Source of the DNA: Bradyrhizobium sp. CSA207
Lineage (GTDB): Bacteria > Pseudomonadota > Alphaproteobacteria > Rhizobiales > Xanthobacteraceae
Assembly: GCF_029051685.1 (NCBI RefSeq)
Contig: NZ_JAACFT010000023.1
Span: forward strand, 62,001-126,000
Direction of reading: 5' to 3'
Length of the DNA: 64,000 nucleotides
Below the pieces are notes generated by a model. The model did not search any database. It was not told the DNA's origin and was given only the letters and a program-made list of their open reading frames with translations. The translations under genes were made by a program, and so were the position numbers. Shown one piece after another: positions 35,003 to 43,731 of the stretch. Numbering within the stretch: the stretch's first letter is position 1; every line of letters starts with the position of its first letter.

Positions 35003-36750
35003 GCGATCCGGCACTCGGGCTCTTGATGCTCACGCTCATCGTGGTTGTGATCATGATGGGCTTCCCGACCGCGTTCACGCTGATGGGCCTGGGCATATTT
35101 TTTGGCTACATCGCGTTCTATGACCCGACGCATTCCTGGGCCGACAACCGCGTGTTCGATTTGATGGTTGAGCGCACCTACGGCGCGATGACCAACGACG
35201 TCCTGATTTCCATCCCGCTGTTCGTGCTCATGGGCTACGTGATGGAGCGCGGCGCGCTGGTCGACAGGATGTTCTACTCGATCCAGCTCGCGTTCCGCCG
35301 CGTGCCGGCTTCGCTAGCGGTCGCGACCCTGATCGTCTGCACGTTTTGGGGGATCGCGAGCGGCCTTGTCGGCGCGGTGGTGGTGCTGATGGGCGTCATC
35401 GCATTTAATCCCATGCTCAAGGCGGGATACGACGTGAAGCTCGCCTCCGGCGTCATCACGGCGGGCGGCACGCTCGGCATTCTGATTCCGCCGTCGGTGA
35501 TGATCATCGTCTATGCTGCGGTCGCCGGTCAGTCGATCGTCAAGCTGTACGCGGCGGCGATGTTCCCCGGCTTCTTTCTGTCGTTCCTGTATCTCATTTA
35601 CATAGTCGCCTGGGCGATGATCAGTCCGAAGATCGCTCCGCCATTGCCGGAGGACCAAACGAAGGTTCCGGTGCCGGCGTGGCTGTCGAAGTTCGAGGAC
35701 ACCTATCGATCGCAAACGATCCTGATCTCGCTGATTAAGGGGCTGATCTCTCCGTCGCAGGCAAGGCGAATCGACGCGGAAGGCCGTCCCGTCAGCTACT
35801 GGATGCTGCTCTCAAGCTTCGGTTACGCGCTGGCGCCGTTTACGATCGTCGCCGGCACGATGGCCACCATCTGGTGGTATGTGGTTATTCACCAGCAGGC
35901 TGCCATCGAACTCGCGGTAACCGGCGTGCAGCAATTGGGCACGCCAGAGCTGGTTACGCACGAGGCCACGCCCGCTGAACTGGGGCCAGGGCTCCAATTC
36001 TACCTCTGGTTCTGGGGCATCGCGACTGTTTGCGCGCTGTTGCAGGTCCGTTACTACTGGAGGTTCAACGCCGAGCGGCTCTCGGTTGTGAAACTGCTGA
36101 CCTCGTCGACCATGCCGCTCGGCATTCTCACGGTCGTCGTGCTCGCCGTAATCCTGTTCGGAATCTGCACCGCGACCGAGTCCGCCGCCGTTGGCGCCTT
36201 TGGCGCATTCTTGCTGGCGCTGCAAGCCCGCACGCTCGACTGGAAGCGTACCAAGGAAGCGGTGTTCCTAACCGCGAAGACCACCGCGATGGTGTGCTGG
36301 CTGTTCGTCGGCTCGGCGCTGTTCTCGGCAGTGTTCGCAATTCTCGGCGGGCAGGCGCTGCTTGAGCGATGGGTACTCTCGCTCAACATGACACCGGTGC
36401 AGTTCATGCTCCTGTCGCAGGCGATCATCTTCGTGCTCGGCTGGCCGCTCGAATGGACCGAGATCATCATCATCTTCGTGCCGATTTTCCTGCCGATGCT
36501 GAAGCACTTCAATATCGATCCGATCCTGTGGGGGACGCTGGTGTTCGTAAACTTGCAGGCGGCGTTCCTGTCACCGCCGGTCGCGATGTCAGCGTTCTAC
36601 CTCAAAGGCGTCTCACCGAAGCATGTCACGCTCAACCAGATCTTCGCCGGCATGATGCCCTACATGCTGATCGTCATCCTGTGCATGGTCATCATGTACC
36701 TCTGGCCCGGCATGACGCTGTGGCTGCCGAACTATCTGTACGGGAGTTGA
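34999..36750 (+). CDS. TRAP transporter large permease (DctM type, enlarged)
   Basis: 583 residues, some 150 longer than the classical DctM. The two ends are normal (LGIFFGYIAFYDPTHSW, ISIPLFVLMGYVMERGAL, LGILIPPSVMIIVYA; then WPLEWTEIIIIFVPIFLPML), but residues about 205-350 form an insert with additional helices and a polar section (PEDQTKVPVPAWLSKFED). Enlarged DctM proteins of this type occur with TakP-like binding proteins. It moves solute with Na+ or H+ symport. Last gene of the operon; tRNA-Phe follows on the other strand. Confidence 0.93.
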   Translation: MSDPALGLLMLTLIVVVIMMGFPTAFTLMGLGIFFGYIAFYDPTHSWADNRVFDLMVERTYGAMTNDVLISIPLFVLMGYVMERGALVDRMFYSIQLAFRRVPASLAVATLIVCTFWGIASGLVGAVVVLMGVIAFNPMLKAGYDVKLASGVITAGGTLGILIPPSVMIIVYAAVAGQSIVKLYAAAMFPGFFLSFLYLIYIVAWAMISPKIAPPLPEDQTKVPVPAWLSKFEDTYRSQTILISLIKGLISPSQARRIDAEGRPVSYWMLLSSFGYALAPFTIVAGTMATIWWYVVIHQQAAIELAVTGVQQLGTPELVTHEATPAELGPGLQFYLWFWGIATVCALLQVRYYWRFNAERLSVVKLLTSSTMPLGILTVVVLAVILFGICTATESAAVGAFGAFLLALQARTLDWKRTKEAVFLTAKTTAMVCWLFVGSALFSAVFAILGGQALLERWVLSLNMTPVQFMLLSQAIIFVLGWPLEWTEIIIIFVPIFLPMLKHFNIDPILWGTLVFVNLQAAFLSPPVAMSAFYLKGVSPKHVTLNQIFAGMMPYMLIVILCMVIMYLWPGMTLWLPNYLYGS

Positions 36751-36788
36751 GGCGCAGCGGGGAGCTCCGGCCGCTAGTCACACGGAAA

Positions 36789-36864
36789 TGGTGCCCAGGG
36801 GCGGAATCGAACCACCGACACTGCGATTTTCAGTCGCATGCTCTACCAACTGAGCTACCTGGGC
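36789..36864 (-). tRNA. tRNA-Phe (GAA)
   Basis: Minus-strand 76-nt tRNA including encoded CCA. Acceptor GCCCAGG pairs with CCTGGGC, D-arm TAGCTCAGTTGG, anticodon loop CTGAAAA with anticodon GAA, T-arm GGTTCGATTCC. Confidence 0.97.
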
Positions 36865-37062
36865 GTGCTCGAAAAGAGGGGCCAAAGAGAAGGTCAAGGC
36901 CCATCGAGCGGGCGGTTTATAGTGGGCTGAGGGCTGCCTGTCCACCCGGCTTGGCCAAGAGGCTTCGCCGGTCACGGCCCGGCTGTGCACAAGGTGGGGC
37001 TGGGCCGGGCCAGCGACCGCGCAGGGCCCACGCCGTCTTTTTAACTATATGATAATACGTAG

Positions 37063-37245
37063 CTATTCGACGTCGTCGACATCGTCATCCTTGCCGGGGA
37101 TGACGTAGGAGCCTTTCAGCCAGCGGTTCAGGTCGACGTCGCGGCAGCGGGACGAGCAGAACGGGCGGGTGGCCTCGGACTGCGGCTTGCCGCAGATCGG
37201 GCAGATCTTGAGGGCGCTCGCAGGCTTTTTGGCTTGGTCGTTCAT
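37063..37245 (-). CDS. yacG: DNA gyrase inhibitor YacG
   Basis: 60 residues. The zinc ribbon CPICGKP (Cys15, Cys18) and FCSSRCRDVDLNRWL (Cys30, Cys34) define YacG, which in E. coli binds and inhibits gyrase; an acidic tail (DDDVDDVE) follows. It lies downstream of maf on the same strand, the conserved order in alphaproteobacteria. Confidence 0.95.
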   Translation of the reverse strand: MNDQAKKPASALKICPICGKPQSEATRPFCSSRCRDVDLNRWLKGSYVIPGKDDDVDDVE

Positions 37246-37402
37246 GATGGCGGCGGCTTATACGAGGTGAAGAAGGTCAAGAGTCTGTCGGCAAAGGGGT
37301 TCCTGAGGCGGCGGCGCATGCATCGCCCGCCAGCGCGCGGGGTCGATTCTACTCTGCATGGGGTTGTTTTCGACTTTTATATCGGCGTGCGGCCAGCGGC
37401 CA

Positions 37403-38032
37403 TCATATGCCGACGGCGTTGAGCCAGCCGAAGCGGATCGGGAAGCCCTCGCCGCCGAGCAGCGTGGTGGTCTCGTAGAGCGGCAGGCCAACGACATTGG
37501 TGTAGGAGCCAACCATCTTGACCACGAAGGAGCCGGCGATGCCCTGCACGGCATAGCCGCCGGCTTTGCCGCGCCATTCACCGGAGCCGATATAGGCCTG
37601 GATGTCGTCCTCCGACAGGCGCTTGAAGCGGACGCGGGTCTCGACCAGGCGCTGGCGGAAGGCCTCGCGCGGCGTGACCAGGCAGATCGCTGTGTAGACG
37701 CGGTGGTTGCGGCCCGACAGCAGCCGCAGGCACTGCGCGGCCTCGTCGACGAGATTGGCCTTGGGCAGGATGCGGCGGCCGACCGCCACCACCGTGTCGG
37801 CGGAGAGGATGAAGGCGCCGCGCAGCTCGTCGTCGAGCTGGACAGATTTGAGCGCCGCGTCGGCCTTGGCACGGGCGAGGCGATTGGCGCAGGCGCGCGG
37901 CAGCTCGCCCCGCTTCGGCGTCTCATCGACGTCGGCGGGCCGGAGCGCATCCGGCTCGATGCCGGCCTGGTTGAGCAGCGACAGGCGCCGCGGCGAACCG
38001 GAGGCAAGAACGAATTTGGGGCGGCCGAGCAT
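37403..38032 (-). CDS. maf: Maf-family nucleoside triphosphate pyrophosphatase
   Basis: 209 residues. Maf motifs are in place: LASGSPRR (9-16), DVDETP, the catalytic SADTVV, KAGGYAVQGIA and the C-terminal LPLYET. Maf enzymes hydrolyse the alpha-beta bond of non-canonical or m7G/dTTP/UTP-type nucleotides, preventing their incorporation. Member of the yacG-maf-phosphatase-UPF0262-hisD run. Confidence 0.95.
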   Translation of the reverse strand: MLGRPKFVLASGSPRRLSLLNQAGIEPDALRPADVDETPKRGELPRACANRLARAKADAALKSVQLDDELRGAFILSADTVVAVGRRILPKANLVDEAAQCLRLLSGRNHRVYTAICLVTPREAFRQRLVETRVRFKRLSEDDIQAYIGSGEWRGKAGGYAVQGIAGSFVVKMVGSYTNVVGLPLYETTTLLGGEGFPIRFGWLNAVGI

Positions 38033-38188
38033 CAGGTGATTTGGGGGATGAAGCAGGGGGTGAATTGCGCGCGGAACCTATCGGAAGGGGGCTGATTTCA
38101 CAACCCGGGAACCCGGACTTTACTGATTCGACGGGCCCAGCACGCGTGTGCCTGCTGTCTGTGACGCCGGTGTTACGGCGGCGCACGG

Positions 38189-38656
38189 CTACTCGCTCGC
38201 CGCCCCCACCTTCGCAAAGCGCTTGCGGATGCGCAGCAGGAGCTGGTCGCAGACGTCGCGGTAGGCGGACAGCTTCTGGTCGCGGCTGCCTTCGATGGTG
38301 GTGGGATCCTGCGTCGGCCAGTATTCGACCTCGGCGGCAAGCGTGCGGGTCAACTCCAGCGCCTTGTGGTGCGCCTCCGGCGACAGCGTGATGATCAGGT
38401 CGAAATTCAGCCCCTCCCAATCCTCCAGCTCCTCGAAGGTCTGCGGCTTGTGGGTGGAGATGTCCTGGCCGAGCTCGGCCATCACGGTGACGGCGAAGGG
38501 ATCGAGCTCGCCCGTCCTGGCACCGGCCGACTTCACGTAGAGTCCCTGCGGAAACATGTGCCGCAGCAGGCTCTCGGCCATCGGCGAGCGCACGCTGTTC
38601 ATCGCGCAGGCGAACAGTACCGATTGCGGATCGCGTGCGCGTGGGGGCGCAGCCAT
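38189..38656 (-). CDS. low-molecular-weight protein tyrosine phosphatase family
   Basis: 155 residues with the CX5R phosphate loop as Cys17-AMNSV-Arg23-Ser24 and the general-acid Asp in TQDPTT (residues about 115-120). The family dephosphorylates phosphotyrosine or reduces arsenate; here the variant loop CAMNSVRS and chromosomal housekeeping context favour a phosphatase of unknown substrate. It overlaps neither neighbour; the UPF0262 gene ends 6 bp upstream on the same strand, so they are likely cotranscribed. Confidence 0.9.
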   Translation of the reverse strand: MAAPPRARDPQSVLFACAMNSVRSPMAESLLRHMFPQGLYVKSAGARTGELDPFAVTVMAELGQDISTHKPQTFEELEDWEGLNFDLIITLSPEAHHKALELTRTLAAEVEYWPTQDPTTIEGSRDQKLSAYRDVCDQLLLRIRKRFAKVGAASE

Positions 38657-38662
38657 CCGCGT

Positions 38663-39160
38663 TTAACCTTTCCAATGCAGAACGGTAATGAGCGTGAACA
38701 GCCGGCGCGAGGTCTCGAAATCGACTCGCACCTTGCCTTTCAGCCGCTCCTGCAGCGTGCGCGATCCCTCGTCATGGATGCCGCGGCGGCCCATATCGAT
38801 GGCCTCGATCTTGTCCGGCGTCGCCGTGCGGATCGCCTGGTAATAGCTGTCGCAGATCATGAAATAGTCCTTCACGATCCGCCGGAACGGCGTCAGCGAC
38901 AACAGATGCGCAACCACAGGCGTGCCGTCCTCGCGGCGGATGTCGAACATCAGGCGGCTGCCGGTGATGCCGATGTGCAGCGTGAACGGGCCCTTGCCGT
39001 CGGCGCCCTCCGGCGCGAACAGGTTCTGCTCGATCAGATCATAGATCGCGATCGCCCGCTCATGCTCGATGTCGGGACCGGAACGGCCGATCGAGTCCTC
39101 GTCGAGCGTGACCGCGACGATGCGATTGGTCGAGTCGTCCTGGTCGGGCGGCTTTGTCAT
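38663..39160 (-). CDS. UPF0262 family protein
   Basis: 165 residues recognised as UPF0262, conserved in Rhizobiales next to hisD (internal SLTPFRRIVKDYFMICDSYY and IDMGRRGIHDEGS). Function unknown. The start at 39160 is set by the ATGA overlap with the hisD stop, implying translational coupling; the frame extends further upstream within hisD, but that part is not UPF0262-like. Confidence 0.93.
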   Translation of the reverse strand: MTKPPDQDDSTNRIVAVTLDEDSIGRSGPDIEHERAIAIYDLIEQNLFAPEGADGKGPFTLHIGITGSRLMFDIRREDGTPVVAHLLSLTPFRRIVKDYFMICDSYYQAIRTATPDKIEAIDMGRRGIHDEGSRTLQERLKGKVRVDFETSRRLFTLITVLHWKG

Positions 39161-40452
39161 GACAGGTTGAGGCGCAATCCAATCGAGCGCGAATGGGCAT
39201 CCAGTCCCTCCGCCTTGCCGAGCGTCATCGCGGCCGGGCCCAGCGCACGAAGCTGATCCGGGCCGCATTTCAGGATCGAGGTGCGCTTGATGAAGTCGGC
39301 TACGCCGAGCCCCGAGGAGAACCGCGCCGAGCGCGCCGTCGGCAGCACGTGGTTGGAGCCGCCGACATAGTCGCCGATCGCCTCCGGCGTATGCGCGCCG
39401 AGGAAGACCGCGCCGGCGTTGCGAATTCTTGCGGCGAGCGCATCGGGATTCGCCGTCATGATTTCGAGATGCTCGGCGGCGATGGCATCGGCAAGTGGAA
39501 TGGCGTCGTTGAGGTTCTTCACCATGATGATGGCGCCGAAATCCGCCCATGAGCGGCCCGCGATCACGGCGCGCGGCAGCGTCTTCAGCTGCGCTTCGAC
39601 GGCCTTTTCGACATCGGCGGCAAGGCGCGCGGAATCGGTGATCAGGATCGATTGTGCGCTGGCGTCGTGTTCGGCTTGCGCCAACAGGTCGGCGGCGATC
39701 CAGTCGGCATTGCCGGTATCGTCGGCAATCACCAGCACTTCGGAAGGCCCGGCGATCATGTCGATGCCGACTTTGCCGAACACCAGCCGCTTTGCGGCAG
39801 CGACATAGGCGTTACCGGGTCCGACGATCTTTGCCACCGGCGCGATCGTCGCGGTGCCGTGGGCGAGCGCGGCCACTGCCTGCGCGCCGCCGACGCGATA
39901 GATCTCGGTGACGCCGCCGAGCTTTGCCGCCGCCAGCACCAGCGGATTGAGCTTGCCATCGGGCGACGGCACCACCATGACAAGGCGCGCGACGCCGGCG
40001 ACTTTTGCCGGCACCGCATTCATCAGCACCGAGGACGGATAGGCTGCGGTGCCACCGGGCACGTAAAGGCCGGCGGATTCGATCGCGGTGTAGCGCCAGC
40101 CGAGCTCGACGCCGAGCGGATCGGTGAAACGCTCGTCCTTCGGCAATTGCCGGACGTGGTAGGTCTCGATGCGGTCGCGCGCCAGCTTGAGGGCATCCAG
40201 CGTCGCAGCATCACAAGCCTTCACCGCGGCCTCGATCTCGTCGGCCGTGATCCGCAGCGAGCCTGCATCCAGCGTCAACCGGTCGAATTTCTGCGTCGCC
40301 TCGAGCAGGGCGGCATCGCCGCGCTTGGCGACATCGTCGACGATGGCACGCGCGGCGGCCTCGACGTCAGCCGAAGTCTCGCGCTTGGCGGCGAGGAAAG
40401 CCGCGAATCGCTGGTCAAAATCGGCGCTGCTGCGGTCGAGACGAATGGGCAT
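39157..40452 (-). CDS. hisD: histidinol dehydrogenase
   Basis: 431 residues, the normal length. It catalyses the last two steps of histidine synthesis, L-histidinol to L-histidine, with two NAD+ and a zinc ion. Conserved segments include the NAD site (VPGGTAAYPSSVLMNAVPAK), GPGNAYVAAAK, AGPSEVLVIAD, the zinc/catalytic region AQAEHDASAQ, and GGSNHVLPT. I start at ATG 40452 (MPIRLDRSSADF); the frame is open another 73 codons upstream, but that part is not HisD-like. Confidence 0.97.
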   Translation of the reverse strand: MPIRLDRSSADFDQRFAAFLAAKRETSADVEAAARAIVDDVAKRGDAALLEATQKFDRLTLDAGSLRITADEIEAAVKACDAATLDALKLARDRIETYHVRQLPKDERFTDPLGVELGWRYTAIESAGLYVPGGTAAYPSSVLMNAVPAKVAGVARLVMVVPSPDGKLNPLVLAAAKLGGVTEIYRVGGAQAVAALAHGTATIAPVAKIVGPGNAYVAAAKRLVFGKVGIDMIAGPSEVLVIADDTGNADWIAADLLAQAEHDASAQSILITDSARLAADVEKAVEAQLKTLPRAVIAGRSWADFGAIIMVKNLNDAIPLADAIAAEHLEIMTANPDALAARIRNAGAVFLGAHTPEAIGDYVGGSNHVLPTARSARFSSGLGVADFIKRTSILKCGPDQLRALGPAAMTLGKAEGLDAHSRSIGLRLNLS

Positions 40453-40595
40453 TTGGGCTTGGCTCTGGCTGGTCTTTTGAGGGCGGATCGGCGTCACAAG
40501 ACCCCCCTGCTCAATGGCGCGGCGGCCTCCCGCCGTCAACCCTTGGGCGGTATCGTCCCGGCCAGGGCCGGATTGTGGCATAAGGTATGCGCCCC

Positions 40596-41045
40596 TTACG
40601 CCTCGTCCTCGATCCCGAGCCCCATCCCCAGCCCATCCGCCCCGAGGTCGGTCAGCTCGCATTCCAGGCATTCGACGTCGAGGCGGACGGTGCCGCCTTG
40701 GGCGAACAGGAGCAGCGCGCTGCCGCCGGGCTCCTCGTCGCGGCCGTCCGCGGGGTGAAACTCGATGCCGACGAGGTCCAGGACCTTGTCCGGTGCGGCA
40801 AGGTCGATATTGCGCGATTTGCAGGCAAGCACGCGGTCGAAGCGCAGGGCCGCGACCAGCCGGCGCGGCTCGGCCTCACCCTCCAGCATCTGTTCCCAGT
40901 CCCGCCGGCTCATGCCGATGACGAGCCGCTTCTCGCTTTGCCGCCAAATGATATCCGAGGTCAGCACGCGGGCGTCCTGGACATGGGTGGAGATCACGGC
41001 GAGATCTTCGGCATCGAGCGCGATCAGTTTGAGCGGTGGAGACAT
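40596..41045 (-). CDS. DUF2948 family protein
   Basis: 149 residues, recognised as DUF2948, a hisD-linked alphaproteobacterial family (LKLIALDAEDLAVISTHVQD at the start, WRQSEKRLVIGMSRRDWEQ, acidic C-terminus). Function unknown. AAGGAG precedes ATG 41045; a 143-bp gap separates it from hisD. In many alphaproteobacteria murA sits upstream of it, but here a repeat and a hydrolase follow instead. Confidence 0.92.
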   Translation of the reverse strand: MSPPLKLIALDAEDLAVISTHVQDARVLTSDIIWRQSEKRLVIGMSRRDWEQMLEGEAEPRRLVAALRFDRVLACKSRNIDLAAPDKVLDLVGIEFHPADGRDEEPGGSALLLFAQGGTVRLDVECLECELTDLGADGLGMGLGIEDEA

Positions 41046-41174
41046 CGCCGGCACTTCTCCTTGAGGGGGATACACTCCAACGCACGCGGGCGCCGAAATT
41101 TCCGCGAAAACCATGCGCTCACCGGCATCAATGCCCGGCCATGAAGGATACACCGGTCAGCGTCGCTCCCACAG

Positions 41175-41273
41175 CATGGCGGCGGCGAGATCTGGCTCGG
41201 CGAAGGCACGCGCGACAAGCCCGAGGCTTTCGTGAAGCGAACGTTCGAGGCGATCAGGGGGCTGTTGAAGTGA
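41175..41273 (+). pseudogene. C-terminal gene remnant (unidentified)
   Basis: A frame of 32 codons ending IWLGEGTRDKPEAFVKRTF ... GLLK and a stop at 41271 has codon use like a real C-terminus but no start or upstream continuation (upstream the frame is interrupted next to the DUF2948 start). It is followed immediately by an intergenic repeat. Probably the tail of a gene lost by deletion; I cannot name the family. Confidence 0.3.
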
Positions 41274-41281
41274 GGTCGCTT

Positions 41282-41431
41282 CCCCTCTCCCCTTGTGGGA
41301 GAGGGTGGCTCGCCGCGCAGCGGTGAGACGGGTGAGGGGTTGTCTCCGCGAGCGCACCTCTCGCAAATGAATGCGAGGATACAACCCCTCATCCGGCGCT
41401 TCGCGCCACCTTCTCCCACAAGGGGAGAAGG
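41282..41431. repeat. long inverted intergenic repeat (CTCTCCCC/GGGGAGAG family), copy 1
   Basis: Begins CCCCTCTCCCCTTGTGGGAG and ends with its near reverse complement CTCCCACAAGGGGAGAAGG, with inner inverted segments (GACGGGTGAGGGGTT / AACCCCTCATCCGGC). A related copy is at 58633-58836 and more diverged ones at 49168-49289 and 512-545. Such elements are numerous in Bradyrhizobium and may act as terminators or mRNA ends. Confidence 0.85.
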
Positions 41432-41439
41432 AAGAAGAC

Positions 41440-42264
41440 TCACCCCTTGAAGAACGCCAACAGGTCGGCGTTGATGGTCTCGGCGTGCGTGGTCGGCATG
41501 CCGTGCGGGAAGCCCTTGTAGGTCTTCAGCGTGCCGTGCTTGAGCAACTTGGCCGACAGCGGCGCGGAATCGGCGTAGGGCACGATCTGGTCGTCGTCGC
41601 CGTGCATCACCAGCACCGGCACGTTGATCTTCTTCAGGTCCTCGGTGAAGTCGGTCTGCGAGAACGCGACGATGCCGTCGTAATGCGCTTTCGCGCCGCC
41701 CATCATGCCCTGGCGCCACCAGTTCTGGATCACCGCTTCCAACGGCTTTGCGCCGGGACGGTTGTAGCCGTAGAACGGGCCGGCGGCGATGTCGCGGTAG
41801 AAAGCCGAGCGGCCGGCAGCGAGCTGGACCTGGAAGTCGTCGAACACGCTCTTCGGCAGGCCGCCGGGATTGGCCTCCGTCTTCACCATCAGCGGCGGCA
41901 CTGCGGACAGGATCGCGGCCTTCGCCACCCGGCTCTCGCCGTGGCGGGCGATGTAGTGCACGACTTCGCCGCCGCCGGTGGAATGGCCGACATGGATGGC
42001 GTTCTTGAGGTCGAGATGCGCCGTCACGGCCGCGAGGTCGTCGGCATAGTGGTCCATGTCGTGGCCATCGGAAACCTGCGCCGAGCGGCCATGGCCGCGG
42101 CGGTCATGGGCGATGACGCGGTAGCCACGGGTGACGAAGAACATCATCTGCGCGTCCCAGTCGTCCGACGACAGCGGCCAGCCATGGCTGAACACGATCG
42201 GCTGGCCACTCCCCCAATCCTTGTAGAAGATCTCGACGCCGTCCTTGGTGGTGATGGTGGGCAT
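41440..42264 (-). CDS. alpha/beta hydrolase (non-heme chloroperoxidase/esterase type)
   Basis: 274 residues. The fold motifs are SHGWPLSSDDWD (oxyanion region), the nucleophile Ser95 in VGHSTGGGE, Asp in MHGDDDQIVPY and His in FPHGMPTTHAE, which is the arrangement of cofactor-free haloperoxidases/esterases. The start at ATG 42264 has AAAGGAG seven bases upstream. No neighbour suggests a pathway; these enzymes usually act as esterases or perhydrolases. Confidence 0.9.
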   Translation of the reverse strand: MPTITTKDGVEIFYKDWGSGQPIVFSHGWPLSSDDWDAQMMFFVTRGYRVIAHDRRGHGRSAQVSDGHDMDHYADDLAAVTAHLDLKNAIHVGHSTGGGEVVHYIARHGESRVAKAAILSAVPPLMVKTEANPGGLPKSVFDDFQVQLAAGRSAFYRDIAAGPFYGYNRPGAKPLEAVIQNWWRQGMMGGAKAHYDGIVAFSQTDFTEDLKKINVPVLVMHGDDDQIVPYADSAPLSAKLLKHGTLKTYKGFPHGMPTTHAETINADLLAFFKG

Positions 42265-42357
42265 TTGCGTGGCTCCTTTCATGAGACGTCATTGCGTGGC
42301 ACGCCCCGATCGGATGCGTGACCGCGAAGTCTGGAAGTTGTTGAACGCGGGAATCGA

Positions 42358-42867
42358 TCAGGCGAACGTCATCGGCCGGTAGCGGCGCCAGGCGCCGATG
42401 GTCAGCACCACGAAGAACACCAGCACGATGCCCTGCACCACGGCGAACACAGGCCCAGACGGCGGCGCCGGCGGCACGGCCGGTGCGAGCGCGGCCAGCG
42501 CCGGCACCTTGAGGAACGACTGGATCACCAGCACGAAGACGTTGAAGTAGAGCGAGATCATGGCGGTCACGATGTAGACCGGACGCCAGACGCCCGAGAG
42601 CTTCATGCCGTAGAGCGCGATGCAGGCGATCGCGAGCAGCACCAGCGAGATGATGCCGATGATATGCGACGGCAGCAGCTCCTTGAACGGAAACAGGAAG
42701 CCGGTGGCGCTGGTGAGGATCGTGAACAACAGGAAGATCGCGGTGAGGCCCGGCATCGGCTTCGAGCCGAGCAGGCCGAACATCACGACGAGGCCGGCGA
42801 CGATGCCGATCAGGCTGATGATGACATGGACCATCGTGAAGGCGGGCAGGCTCAACCCAAGAACCAT
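42358..42867 (-). CDS. hypothetical five-helix membrane protein
   Basis: 169 residues with five predicted helices (10-32, 40-60, 66-86, 93-116, about 138-160) and a Pro/Ala-rich loop (LAPAVPPAPPSGPVF) before the last one. I do not recognise the family. It lies 93 bp upstream of the hydrolase on the same strand and may be cotranscribed. GAGAGATGTC precedes the ATG as a ribosome site. Confidence 0.75.
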   Translation of the reverse strand: MVLGLSLPAFTMVHVIISLIGIVAGLVVMFGLLGSKPMPGLTAIFLLFTILTSATGFLFPFKELLPSHIIGIISLVLLAIACIALYGMKLSGVWRPVYIVTAMISLYFNVFVLVIQSFLKVPALAALAPAVPPAPPSGPVFAVVQGIVLVFFVVLTIGAWRRYRPMTFA

Positions 42868-43200
42868 GACATCTCTCCTACTCTCTGCATTGAGTTCGCC
42901 AGATTAATATTACGCTCCTCATCGGATTGCCATATGCGCTGCCATCACACATGCGCGCGCAGCCATGCGTGATCGTGCGAATCGACAAACGCATGGCTGA
43001 ATTTTTTGCAGCACTGTCACAAACGACGGCAGTTTGTAGCCCGGATGGAGCGCAGCGAAATCCGGGCATCACGCGTGCGGATGGTGCTGTCCCGGATTGC
43101 GCTTCGCTCCATCCGGGCTACGAAGTTCAGGGCTTTTGGCGAAAGTTGAATCTGATACGGCGAAGACGCCCCGCGATGCGCGAGGCGCCTCGTGCGCGTC
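42868..43200. other. 333-bp gap with palindromic repeat copy 2
   Basis: No gene seen. The region contains the 86-bp palindromic repeat (43036-43121) and otherwise AT-moderate, non-coding sequence upstream of the membrane protein gene. Confidence 0.6.
43036..43121. repeat. 86-bp palindromic intergenic repeat, copy 2
   Basis: Same ends as copy 1 at 4534 (GTAGCCCGGATGGAGCGC; CGCTCCATCCGGGCTAC); here the arms are a closer match to each other. Middle sequences differ, so the arms are under pairing constraint. Confidence 0.85.
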
Positions 43201-43509
43201 TCAGACTTCCTTGGTGTCGAAGATCAGGAGGTCGGCGCCGCCGCTGGCGAATTTCGGCACATCGCCCGCTGCCGCCTTGCCCTCTGCGCTGCCGAAGGCC
43301 GCCTGGATGTCGGCCACGCTGTTGAAGGTGAGAATGGCGACGAGGTGAATTCCGGAAGGCCCAGCGGGGGAGCCGACCGGCCCGGTGCTGACGGCGTATT
43401 TTGTCAGGCCGGGAAGCTTCTTGGCGATCGGAATGTGGGTCTCGGCATAATGCTTGTCGAAGGCAGCAGTGTCCTTGGGCGTCTTGTAGAGCACGACGAG
43501 TTCAGCCAT
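43201..43509 (-). CDS. EthD family protein
   Basis: 102 residues of the EthD dimeric alpha/beta barrel family: VVLYKTPKDTAAFDKHYAET, HIPIAKKLPGL, and a conserved C-terminal VADIQAAFGSAEG. EthD-like proteins are required in ether-degradation clusters or act as small catabolic enzymes or antioxidants; this one has no catabolic neighbour. Monocistronic. Confidence 0.9.
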   Translation of the reverse strand: MAELVVLYKTPKDTAAFDKHYAETHIPIAKKLPGLTKYAVSTGPVGSPAGPSGIHLVAILTFNSVADIQAAFGSAEGKAAAGDVPKFASGGADLLIFDTKEV

Positions 43510-43553
43510 TTAGTCCTCCCTTATGAGTCTTTGTCGTTCGGCCAGTTATTGCT

Positions 43554-43665
43554 CCCTCATGGTGAGGGCGTGCGAAGCACGCGTCTCGAACCATGCGGGC
43601 GCGGCTGCATCCGGGCCTTCATCCTTCGAGACGCGCGCAAGAGCGCGCTCCTCAGGATGAGGGGA
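43554..43665. repeat. inverted intergenic repeat (CCTCATGGTGAGG family)
   Basis: Arms CCTCATGGTGAGGGCG...GCGTCTCGAACCATG and CATCCTTCGAGACGCGC...CTCCTCAGGATGAGGGG form an extended imperfect hairpin between two minus-strand genes. From recollection this family is common in Bradyrhizobium. Confidence 0.75.
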
Positions 43666-43731
43666 TAGTCTGTAGTTATTGGCGAGACGGCAAGTCAGAT
43701 TCCTCTTGCCGTCCGCTTGTCTTCTGCTTGG

